Assembly: GCA_001772985.1 (NCBI GenBank)
Contig: MEVN01000008.1
Coordinates: 1 to 18,237, forward strand
Source: a candidate division WWE3 bacterium RIFCSPLOWO2_12_FULL_36_10
GTDB lineage: Bacteria > Patescibacteriota > WWE3 > UBA101185 > UBA10185
Length of the DNA: 18,237 bases
Direction of reading: 5' to 3'
Both the position numbers and the translations under genes were made by a program. Shown one piece after another: positions 1 to 6,030 of this stretch. The number at the start of each line of letters is the position of its first letter. Position 1 is the stretch's first letter. The notes beneath the pieces were generated by a model. The model was given only the letters and a program-made list of their open reading frames with translations, was not told the origin of the DNA and did not search any database.

Positions 1-92
1 TACAACAACACCAGAATTCAACTCAAGCTGAAAATGTCACCATATCAATTTAAACTAAAATACGCAGACAGTGTTCTTGAAAAACGGGGTAC

Positions 93-587
93 TTGACAAA
101 TGAGTATGCCGACGATCTCTATTTCTTAAATCCGGATCCAACAAAGAGAATTAGAAAAGTGAACGGAGGGCGTAAGGCATATAAACTCGGGAAAGCAAAA
201 GGTCAAATTGTTGCTTCAAATCTTCAAACGTTACTTGTACTTGCTGGAACTAAATATTTTCCAGAATTAAATAATAAAATTTTATTTCTTGAAGAAGATG
301 AAAGTGCAAATACTCAAATGGTGCATAGGTTTTTCACACAACTGTCACAAATAACTGATCTAAACAAACTTAGAGGTATTTGTATAGGTAGGTTTATGTC
401 GCAAACTGGATTTTCTGAAAAAGATTCTGAAATTGCAATTTATGAAGACTTGTTTAAGGATGTAAATATACCCATTTTGTATAATCTAGATTTTGGTCAT
501 AGCGATCCTTTATTTACAATACCTTTAGGTGGAGAAGCTGTTATTGATACAAGCCAAAATTTATTAAAAATTACTAATTTTATTTAA
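93..587 (+). pseudogene. S66 peptidase (LD-carboxypeptidase/MccF-like), C-terminal domain only
   Basis: The 164-residue reading frame matches the C-terminal half of peptidase family S66, which trims L,D-peptide bonds in murein tetrapeptides (LdcA) or cleaves microcin C (MccF). Seen: the domain opening GQIVASNLQTLL (38-49), the glutamate region ILFLEEDE (63-70; family catalytic Glu at 67 or 68), and the histidine region FGHSDP with a following IPLGGEA (catalytic His136). The N-terminal domain with the nucleophile (the G-Y/F-S-D serine) is absent: the same frame has stops at 51-53 and 78-80, and the other two frames upstream show no S66 motif. The only start is a TTG without a ribosome site. 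Full-length members are about 300-350 residues. I read this as a decayed or truncated gene. A gene split by rearrangement, or an assembly break just upstream, is possible. Confidence 0.7.
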
Positions 588-612
588 AAACATTTTATTT
601 TCTGAAGCAGAA

Positions 613-677
613 GACTCCAAGGCTTTAGCCACCCATAATGGCGCAAGCGCCGATGGCGCTTTTAAGCTTGGAGATGA
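613..677. repeat. Nested hairpin element; inner stem may terminate plus-strand transcription
   Basis: An outer inverted repeat CTCCAAGGCTT (615-625) faces AAGCTTGGAG (664-673). Inside it AAGCGCC (645-651) pairs with GGCGCTT (655-661) over a 3-base loop, followed by a short T run (660-663). GGCGC at 640-644 could pair with the same GCGCC at 647-651, giving an alternative fold. The inner hairpin lies 58 bases after the S66 stop and could end that transcript, but the T run is only four bases. CAGAAG (608-613) and CTTCTG (687-692) would extend the outer stem. Confidence 0.5.
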
Positions 678-690
678 ATGCTCCGCCTTC

Positions 691-730
691 TGAAAAGAAA
701 AGAGGAGACTCCGGGCTTCAGACCGAAGTC
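691..730 (-). terminator. Intrinsic terminator of the GNAT gene
   Basis: On the minus strand GACTTCGG and CCGGAGTC form an 8-bp stem with one G-U pair around an 8-base loop (707-730), followed by a T-rich stretch TCCTCTTTTCTTTTC. The stem starts inside the GNAT stop codon. On the plus strand the same stem has a C-A mismatch, so it fits minus-strand termination better. Confidence 0.5.
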
Positions 731-1220
731 AATAATTTTTAGACAAGTCCTTTTCCATCTCAATCATTTCTAAAGATTCCTTGTGTAGCATAAAGTTAAT
801 GTGTTTAATTTCATTAAATCCCAATTTTCTGTAAAAACCTACAGCATTTAAAGTTGCATTTAACTTTATTTTTTCGATTTTATTCTTTCTAAAGTCACTT
901 TCGATAAATTTATATAAGATTTTTCCATATCCTTTTTGTTGGTAAACGGGAGATATCTGTATTTGATAAAGTTCTTTGTTTTCTATACTGTATTGGCAAA
1001 AACCAATAATATCATTTCTCGTTTTTATAAGGTACCACAAAGTAGTTTCAAATTGATCTAATACATTCTTTTCTGATATCTGATGTAACCATTCTTTTAT
1101 GGAATCGACTGTATAGTCGGTTGAATTAGTATTTGAAACGCACTCTTTATGAATATTTACAATAACCGGTATATCAGTTGTTAAGGCCTTTTTGATTTTT
1201 AAGTTAACTTTATCAAACAT
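729..1220 (-). CDS. GNAT-family N-acetyltransferase
   Basis: Cytosolic acyltransferase of the GNAT superfamily (acetyl-CoA to an amine); substrate unknown. The 163 residues cover the whole fold: a first strand and helix (LKIKKALTTDIPVIVNIH, 7-24), central strands (WYLIKTRNDIIGFCQYS, 62-78), the acetyl-CoA pyrophosphate loop of motif A, Q-x-x-G-x-G (QQKGYG, 94-99) after strand YQIQISPVY, and motif B with the usual N-x-x-A-x-x-F-Y-x-K-x-G-F pattern (NATLNAVGFYRKLGF, 121-135). The start is an ATG with no visible Shine-Dalgarno, just behind the terminator of the radical SAM unit, so it has its own weak promoter or lives on read-through. Gene-end hairpin at 707-730. Typical GNAT length; no sign of damage. 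Confidence 0.88.
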   Translation of the reverse strand: MFDKVNLKIKKALTTDIPVIVNIHKECVSNTNSTDYTVDSIKEWLHQISEKNVLDQFETTLWYLIKTRNDIIGFCQYSIENKELYQIQISPVYQQKGYGKILYKFIESDFRKNKIEKIKLNATLNAVGFYRKLGFNEIKHINFMLHKESLEMIEMEKDLSKNY

Positions 1221-1221
1221 A

Positions 1222-1265
1222 ATAAAAATACGGGGTTAGAAGGAAAAATGACACTTCTAACCCCG
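1222..1265 (-). terminator. Strong intrinsic terminator of the radical SAM/peptide unit
   Basis: A perfect 12-bp inverted repeat, CGGGGTTAGAAG (1231-1242) and CTTCTAACCCCG (1254-1265), separated by 11 bases. Read on the minus strand it is followed at once by TATTTTTATT. It lies 11 bases after the stop of the 38-residue peptide gene, so it closes that transcription unit. Confidence 0.88.
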
Positions 1266-1276
1266 GTTGGGCGCAT

Positions 1277-1393
1277 CTATCCACCATGCTTCTTTCCGCA
1301 GCCGCCGTCTTTTGTGCAGCAGCCCGGATGAGCGTGGCCAACAATGCGCTTTTTTCCCATCTTCTTCGGCCAAGTCACCACAACCCGTTTCAT
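1277..1393 (-). CDS. Small Cys/His/Gly-rich peptide, candidate RiPP precursor
   Basis: A 38-residue gene found by reading behind the radical SAM gene. Its ATG is preceded by AGGAGGTGAT (1399-1408), an almost full-length anti-Shine-Dalgarno match with 9 bases from GGAGG to ATG, which makes translation very likely. The first half is basic and hydrophobic (MKRVVVTWPKKMGKKRIV) and would serve as leader; the second half, GHAHPGCCTKDGGCGKKHGG, carries all three cysteines (25, 26, 32), three histidines (20, 22, 36) and seven of its eight glycines, and would be the core. It lies 45 bases after the maturase in the same unit and is followed by a strong terminator. Cys-rich peptides next to SPASM maturases are typical substrates for thioether or other radical cross-links (sactipeptide/ranthipeptide style); the modification here is inference. 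It could instead be an unmodified metal-binding peptide. I do not recognise its family. Confidence 0.8.
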   Translation of the reverse strand: MKRVVVTWPKKMGKKRIVGHAHPGCCTKDGGCGKKHGG

Positions 1394-1438
1394 CTTATAT
1401 CACCTCCTTTCTCTTCAGCATTACTTGGTTGTAACTTC

Positions 1439-2707
1439 CTAAAATCGATCTATCTCACTCCCTTCCATTACAATTTTTGCAATACGTGGGTCTTCCGCGA
1501 TCGCAAGGAGCAACTTTGGTAGTAGTGTGTGCTCAACAGTACAGGTGAACATTGATTTGCGAATTGGAAGACCATTTCTCCATATGTTTGCCATTGGGCA
1601 TCCCCCATGGCAAATCATTCTCAGGTTGCAGGAGGAGCATCCTTCAAGCTGATTTGCGTAATGGAGAATTCGCAAAGCTTCTTTCCTTGTCTTATCAAGA
1701 ACCATTCTACCACCTGAGATGTTGCCAACCATAACTGTGTTAGCATATGGATCTCCAGGTCTTGCCACTTCCACACAAGACGTTACTTTCCCAAGTGGAG
1801 TCACAATGCGATTGTTGACAGGCATTCCGCAGTAGTAATCTGTCGACGGTTCGCCAAAAAATCCAGTGTCAACGGTTAGGTCATAGCCTTGTTCTGCAAC
1901 ATAGCGAATAGCTTCCCAAAGAGCTTCTGCATATTGTTTTGGATCCGGCTCGGTTATACTACTAGCTCTTGAAACACCGGTTGCTATCGCAGGCTCAAAC
2001 TTGATCGCATTAACCCCCATGGGTACGACTCTGTCAATTGTTTGTTGCATAGTACCTAAACTGTCACGTGTAACAATGCTTTGGACTATAACAAAAGCAC
2101 CCCCTAGGATAAGTCGTCTAATATTGTTTTCCACAGTAAAACTTGACGGTTTTCCGTTGGCGTATGGTCGTTGCACATCATGCATAGCTCCGTCATATGA
2201 AACCCTTACGTTAACTCCATACTTTAGTAGCCACTTAAGAACGTTATTATCAAAGGTTCCGTTAGTTACAACATTAACTTCAACATTTTGGTAAGTAGCC
2301 CTTGCGTAATCTATCAGTTGCTTTACCAAGTCGAAATAGAGTAATGGTTCACCGCCACCGACAAGGTAAATCCTTAATAATTCTCGATTCTCAGATCGAG
2401 TAGCGTCCTTTATGGCAGCCATGCCTATTTCTAATGGCATAATCTCTTTTGTTTCCCCTCCTCGTGCATAGCAGTAGATACAGCCGAGATTACAATCAAA
2501 TGTTGGAATCAAGCCAATGGAAACGCTTGCCAAGGGATCTTGAATATCAATGGGAGCTTTTTGTTCCAAAAGGAAAGTTTCCTCTTCGGCTACCAGACCC
2601 TGCAATTCAGGTTCTGATGCATTAAGTCCATATGCAATCCTTCCCGGGGAAATTAATGCATAATTTCTTTTCCCAGGCAGCTTCACAATACAGATATTTT
2701 TGTGCAT
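1439..2707 (-). CDS. Radical SAM/SPASM peptide maturase
   Basis: A 422-residue radical SAM enzyme. With the ATG at 2707 as residue 1, the SAM-binding cluster is CNLGCIYC (Cys72, 76, 79), followed by the glycine-rich GGGEPLL loop (about 117-123). The C-terminal SPASM domain has all seven expected cysteines in the classic spacing C-x12-G-x4-C (293, 311), C-x2-C-x5-C-x3-C (357, 360, 366, 370) and a final Cys389, so it should hold two extra iron-sulfur clusters. Such enzymes modify peptide side chains; the adjacent 38-residue peptide is the obvious substrate. The first 60 residues form a small N-terminal domain that may bind the leader; it is not clearly PqqD-like. I prefer the ATG at 2707 over an upstream in-frame TTG (2743) because GGAGG lies 5 bases before it. 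A consensus promoter sits just upstream. GC content looks higher than in flanking genes, hinting at transfer. Confidence 0.92.
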   Translation of the reverse strand: MHKNICIVKLPGKRNYALISPGRIAYGLNASEPELQGLVAEEETFLLEQKAPIDIQDPLASVSIGLIPTFDCNLGCIYCYARGGETKEIMPLEIGMAAIKDATRSENRELLRIYLVGGGEPLLYFDLVKQLIDYARATYQNVEVNVVTNGTFDNNVLKWLLKYGVNVRVSYDGAMHDVQRPYANGKPSSFTVENNIRRLILGGAFVIVQSIVTRDSLGTMQQTIDRVVPMGVNAIKFEPAIATGVSRASSITEPDPKQYAEALWEAIRYVAEQGYDLTVDTGFFGEPSTDYYCGMPVNNRIVTPLGKVTSCVEVARPGDPYANTVMVGNISGGRMVLDKTRKEALRILHYANQLEGCSSCNLRMICHGGCPMANIWRNGLPIRKSMFTCTVEHTLLPKLLLAIAEDPRIAKIVMEGSEIDRF

Positions 2708-2757
2708 TCTTCCCTCCGGGAAAATAGATTCGTAGATTGACAATGTGCTTAGTACAA

Positions 2758-2786
2758 AATATAGAAGAAATATGCATTAGTGTCAA
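2758..2786 (-). promoter_or_regulatory. Sigma-70-type promoter of the radical SAM/peptide unit
   Basis: Minus strand: TTGACA (2781-2786), a 17-base spacer, and TATATT (2758-2763). The -35 is a perfect consensus and the spacing is optimal. Predicted transcript start is near 2751, giving a leader of about 45 bases to the ATG at 2707. Confidence 0.82.
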
Positions 2787-2807
2787 AGTAATACGGCCTT
2801 AATCTTG

Positions 2808-3317
2808 TTAATCTTGCGATAAAAAGTCTTCTATATAGTCTTCTATAGTACCTAATCCCATTTCTTTTCTTCTTTCATTTACATTCACTCTATCTTTTAT
2901 TTCACAAAACTCCCAATTTCCAGTAGCCTTATTTTTTTGAAGTTGTGTGCCGTAAAACTGTGGTTTTCCATCAGACACTCGTAACCTATCATCCAGATAA
3001 GCTATATTGGCCCTTTTTACATCGGAAACGTTCTTTTTTAGCAAATTTAGATACTTCTTTTGGAATTTCATGTCGGGCGAATGCTGAACAAGCAACCACG
3101 CGTTATTTGAAGCCTTCTCACCTACTTTGGAAATAGTCGGCAAACCGATATTAGAAACAACCTCTTTCATAAAATTAGTAGTCCTAGTATCAATTTCCTT
3201 AAGTTTTTTAATAACATGTTTAGAAAACGGCTTGTTAATAAGAATTTTTTTCCTTATGTCTTGATCATCTTTGGCCATATTATTAATTTTTCTAGCTATT
3301 GACTTTATATTCGCCAT
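2808..3317 (-). CDS. DUF6624-family protein
   Basis: 169 residues resembling the DUF6624 family, whose function is not known. Seen: the characteristic block GLPTISKVGEKASNNAWLLV with QHSP (58-81), the GKPQFYGTQ block (117-125), and the C-terminal NVNERRKEMGLGTIEDYIED (145-164), which in the family is followed by only a few residues, so the end is intact. There is no signal peptide or membrane segment, so it is probably cytosolic. The first 50 residues are lysine-rich and less typical. AAGGTGAT lies 12 bases before the ATG, rather far for a ribosome site. It is divergent from the cytosine methyltransferase and shares a 152-base intergenic region with it; a role in that restriction-modification locus is not established. 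Confidence 0.75.
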   Translation of the reverse strand: MANIKSIARKINNMAKDDQDIRKKILINKPFSKHVIKKLKEIDTRTTNFMKEVVSNIGLPTISKVGEKASNNAWLLVQHSPDMKFQKKYLNLLKKNVSDVKRANIAYLDDRLRVSDGKPQFYGTQLQKNKATGNWEFCEIKDRVNVNERRKEMGLGTIEDYIEDFLSQD

Positions 3318-3370
3318 ACACTTTATAGTATCACCTTATTTAAACTATGTATGGACAAAACTTTAAGAAT

Positions 3371-3393
3371 AGCGTTTTATAAAAAGCGCTTTT
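3371..3393. promoter_or_regulatory. Palindrome in the divergent promoter region; candidate operator
   Basis: AAAAGCGCTTTT (3382-3393) is a perfect 12-base palindrome, and AGCG (3371-3374) with CGCT (3387-3390) frames a second, imperfect palindrome that overlaps it. It sits between the DUF6624 gene and the cytosine methyltransferase gene. C5 methyltransferases often repress their own promoters, so an operator is plausible but unproven. Confidence 0.3.
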
Positions 3394-3455
3394 CCATTGA
3401 AATAATATGTCTACTACAAATAGAATATTCTGTATAGAAAAAAACTAATATTTCG

Positions 3456-3461
3456 TATAAA
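3456..3461 (+). promoter_or_regulatory. Candidate -10 box of the methyltransferase gene
   Basis: TATAAA ends 8 bases before the ATG at 3470, with no Shine-Dalgarno between. This fits the leaderless pattern seen at other starts in this window. No good -35 is visible. Confidence 0.4.
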
Positions 3462-3469
3462 CTACGGTT

Positions 3470-4552
3470 ATGTTTACTAATAAGCCAAAAGTGATTTCGC
3501 TTTTTTCTGGTTGTGGGGGTTTAGATTTAGGATTTAAACAGATGGGTTTTGATATTGTTTGGGCTAACGACTCCTTTCACGAAGCTTGTGAAACCTATAG
3601 ACTGAACTTTGGTAATCATATTTATGAAGGAGATATTGCGGATGTTGACTTTAATTCACTAACAGAATGCGACCTAATAACAGGCGGTTTTCCTTGTCAA
3701 GATTTTTCCATGATTTGGAAAAGAGGTGGGATAGAAACTGATAGGGGAAATTTGTATAAGTATTTTGTTAAGGCAGTTTCAGAAAAATTACCAAAAGCTT
3801 TTGTAGCGGAAAACGTTAAGGGGCTCTTAACAGCAAATAAAGGTCAAGCTATTAAACAGATAGTTAAGGATTTTCAGAACGTTGGCGATTTTGGATACCG
3901 GATTTATATAGATTTATATAATTTTGCTGAATATGGGGTACCGCAATTGAGAGAAAGAGTTATTATGGTTGGTGTTAGAGGAGATATACCTTTTGAATTT
4001 AAAAAGCCTATACCTTCGTTTAATGAAACTAACTATGTGACTTCTGGAGAAGCACTTAAGAATGTTGAGAAAGTCCTACATAACAATGAGAAAATAAACA
4101 TAGCAGAGAGAACAAAAACTATAATAGGATTGATACCTGAAGGCGGTAATTTTACTAGCATTCCTAAAGATAGTCCTTTTTATGTTAAAGGGATGATTAG
4201 CCATGTTTATAGAAGATTGCATAGGAATAGGCCTTCTAAAACAATAATAGCTGGAGGTGGTGGTGGAACATGGGGCTATCATTTTGAGGAGCCAAGACCG
4301 TTAACGAATAGGGAAAGAGCGCGGTTGTTTGCATATCCAGACGATTTTATTTTTGTTGGAAATATAGCAGATGTTAGAAGACAGATAGGTAATTCTGTAC
4401 CACCATTGGGAGCCAGAGCTGTGGCGGAGGAGCTTAAGAAACTATTTGATGAGGACTATGAGAAAGTTGAAGTATCATCCTTAAAACAATTATCCGGTGA
4501 CGCGTTAAAGTTCTTTGATAAAGAAAATATTAGTCAACTAAGTTTAGTTTAG
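3470..4552 (+). CDS. DNA (cytosine-5-)-methyltransferase, type II
   Basis: 360-residue C5 cytosine methyltransferase transferring methyl from AdoMet to cytosine in a specific DNA site. Conserved motifs appear in order: I, SLFSGCGGLDLGF (10-22), AdoMet loop; IV, GGFPCQDFS (about 72-80) with the catalytic Cys; VI, AENVKGL (ENV glutamate); VIII, QLRERV; then a target-recognition region of roughly 95 residues with RRLHRNRPSKT and AGGGGGTWGYH; IX, LTNRERARLFAYPDDF; X, QIGNSVPP. All catalytic residues are present and the length is normal. The recognition sequence cannot be read from the protein. Start at the ATG just after TATAAA with no Shine-Dalgarno. Two bases separate it from the downstream candidate restriction gene, so the pair is probably co-transcribed. 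Confidence 0.96.
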   Translation: MFTNKPKVISLFSGCGGLDLGFKQMGFDIVWANDSFHEACETYRLNFGNHIYEGDIADVDFNSLTECDLITGGFPCQDFSMIWKRGGIETDRGNLYKYFVKAVSEKLPKAFVAENVKGLLTANKGQAIKQIVKDFQNVGDFGYRIYIDLYNFAEYGVPQLRERVIMVGVRGDIPFEFKKPIPSFNETNYVTSGEALKNVEKVLHNNEKINIAERTKTIIGLIPEGGNFTSIPKDSPFYVKGMISHVYRRLHRNRPSKTIIAGGGGGTWGYHFEEPRPLTNRERARLFAYPDDFIFVGNIADVRRQIGNSVPPLGARAVAEELKKLFDEDYEKVEVSSLKQLSGDALKFFDKENISQLSLV

Positions 4553-4554
4553 CT

Positions 4555-5301
4555 ATGATTACTACAACTGTTGCTCCTTTTTCTAAAAATGAAAAAGAAT
4601 ACTTAACTATAGTAGATGTATTAACGGAGCTAGAAGAACAAGGAATACCGTTAAACAAAAAACAGATCGACTTTAGAAGGAAAAGTGGTCAAGTAAGTAG
4701 TCGTATTGTACCAGCAGAAATTCAATTCCAAAAAGTTAAAGGCCACGGCGCTAAGTTATTGATAAAAAAGGAAGATATAGTCAATTATATTGAAAGATTA
4801 AAGAAACAGTCTGTGTTTATTACATATAAAGACGTAAAAAGTGTTGTTGAGAATTATGATGAGGTGATGTTAAAACCTGCACGTATAGCAATGCGCGCCA
4901 ATAGAAATTTCACAGGTAAAATTGAAGATGAGATAAAAGGAAAATTAGTTGAATGGGGACTTGCTAAATACGCTAAACAAAAACTTGGTATAGAATTAGT
5001 TATCGATTTTGCAACCATAACAGTTACTACGCGAAAGAGGGATGAAGGAGATTTTGTAAAAGTACTTGTAAACGGTAAAGAAAAAAATATACCAGATGAA
5101 TTGAAAATATCGATAAAATCAACGTCGGGAAATTTACTAGCTGTACCAGAAATAGAAACAACTTGGGAAGGTGAGTGGTTTGTTCTAGCAAAATTACACA
5201 TTGAAAACAAGTTTTTGTATGATGCAATAAAGGCTGGTTTTGGGATACTAGAACTTGATATTGAAAGAAATATAGGGTGTAAATCTACCCCCACCCTTTA
5301 A
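4555..5301 (+). CDS. Probable type II restriction endonuclease, frameshifted near its C-terminus
   Basis: 248 residues directly after the methyltransferase. The first 80 residues look like a helix-turn-helix DNA-binding region (YLTIVDVLTELEEQGIPLNKKQIDFR onward). The rest resembles a PD-(D/E)xK nuclease: a helix with acidic residues (IEDEIKGKLVEWGLAKYAKQ, 123-142), EGDFVKV with candidate Asp166, and ISIKSTSG with candidate Lys188; the usual acid two residues before that lysine is Ser186 here, so the active-site assignment is tentative. The frame ends in the unconvincing tail CKSTPTL. Removing one G from GGG at 5275-5277 restores IGVNLPPPFN and runs into a 36-residue continuation in the next frame, giving about 285 residues. 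The partner role is inferred from position; I cannot name the enzyme. Confidence 0.65.
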   Translation: MITTTVAPFSKNEKEYLTIVDVLTELEEQGIPLNKKQIDFRRKSGQVSSRIVPAEIQFQKVKGHGAKLLIKKEDIVNYIERLKKQSVFITYKDVKSVVENYDEVMLKPARIAMRANRNFTGKIEDEIKGKLVEWGLAKYAKQKLGIELVIDFATITVTTRKRDEGDFVKVLVNGKEKNIPDELKISIKSTSGNLLAVPEIETTWEGEWFVLAKLHIENKFLYDAIKAGFGILELDIERNIGCKSTPTL

Positions 5302-5413
5302 TATGTCCAACAACTTTTCTAGAGATAATTACATATTATTACCAACACAACTTAATCAAAATCCAGAAGATTTCCTAGAGTTATTAAATAAAATAAAAAA
5401 GGCTGTTAAGTAG
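5279..5413 (+). pseudogene. Out-of-frame C-terminus of the restriction endonuclease
   Basis: In the frame one base off from the 4555 gene, the sequence reads VNLPPPFNMSNNFSRDNY and continues ILLPTQLNQNPEDFLELLNKIKKAVK before TAG at 5411-5413. It joins the upstream protein smoothly if one G of GGG (5275-5277) is extra. The charged amphipathic last helix is typical of a protein end. An ATG at 5303 could start a 36-residue peptide, but there is no ribosome site. Mutation, sequencing error or programmed shifting are all possible; no obvious slippery heptamer is seen. Confidence 0.6.
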
Positions 5414-5446
5414 TATAAATTTACTTGAATAATAAAACGCCCCCTT

Positions 5447-5968
5447 TCAAAAACTAAATAAAACAATACCAACACTAATATTTACATTTAAACTAGGATT
5501 TTTACCGTACATTGGTATTGTTACAGCTATATCACATTCTCCCAAAGTTGTTCTATTCACCCCAGAGTCCTCATTGCCGGCAATAAAACAAACTTTAGGT
5601 TTATCGTTAAGATATTCTTTTAAGTTTGGAAGTAAAACATTATGATCCGCTAGTTCAATCGCAATTATGTGATATCCTTCTTCTCTTATCTTTGGAAGAA
5701 TATCTAATGTTTTTTCCGCATATTCGTAATTAATTTTATTTTCAGAATTTCTTGATACTTTTTTTAATCCTTTTCCAAAAGGCGGTCTTTGTGAAATGCC
5801 GGTAAGGAATATTTTTGAAACTCCCGCAGACTCCGCAGTCCTAAATATATTGGCCACGTTTTTGGCATATTGGATATTTTCTAAAATGAGTATAATGTCA
5901 TGCGATCTTTTTTCTTGATTTTTAAAATATTTTTTAATGCTTTTACCTCTAAGTTGTTTTATTTCCAT
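5447..5968 (-). CDS. SpoU/TrmH-family RNA 2'-O-methyltransferase
   Basis: 173-residue SPOUT methyltransferase that would methylate a ribose in tRNA or rRNA using AdoMet. All three family motifs are visible: motif 1, NVANIFRTAESAGV (37-50), with the conserved Asn and Arg43; motif 2, FIAGNEDSGVN (128-138), the AdoMet-binding G-x-E-x-x-G loop; motif 3, IPMYGKNPSLNVNISVGIVL (151-170), the knot loop with S-L-N-V. There is no separate RNA-binding domain, so it is a minimal member. The chain ends only three residues after motif 3, where most relatives have a longer last helix, so the C-terminus may be slightly shortened. Transcribed alone; TGATATAAT lies 14 bases before the ATG. The target nucleotide is unknown. 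Confidence 0.92.
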   Translation of the reverse strand: MEIKQLRGKSIKKYFKNQEKRSHDIILILENIQYAKNVANIFRTAESAGVSKIFLTGISQRPPFGKGLKKVSRNSENKINYEYAEKTLDILPKIREEGYHIIAIELADHNVLLPNLKEYLNDKPKVCFIAGNEDSGVNRTTLGECDIAVTIPMYGKNPSLNVNISVGIVLFSF

Positions 5969-5982
5969 ATTTATACAGGTTG

Positions 5983-5991
5983 ATTATATCA
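5983..5991 (-). promoter_or_regulatory. Extended -10 promoter of the SpoU/TrmH gene
   Basis: Minus strand TGATATAAT: an extended -10 (TG, one base, TATAAT at 5983-5988) ending 14 bases before the ATG at 5968. The predicted leader is only about 7 bases. No clear -35. Confidence 0.5.
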
Positions 5992-6030
5992 AAAATTCCA
6001 TACTTTTTAGAGTATTCTAGACTAGAAAAG

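Noticed and set aside
1286..1522. A 78-codon plus-strand reading frame
   Set aside because: It is antisense to the 38-residue peptide gene and the end of the radical SAM gene; both minus-strand genes have ribosome sites or strong motifs and this frame has neither.
4854..5294. A 146-codon minus-strand reading frame
   Set aside because: It is antisense to the restriction endonuclease and its translation is Ser/Phe-rich with no family motif, typical of a shadow of an AT-rich gene.
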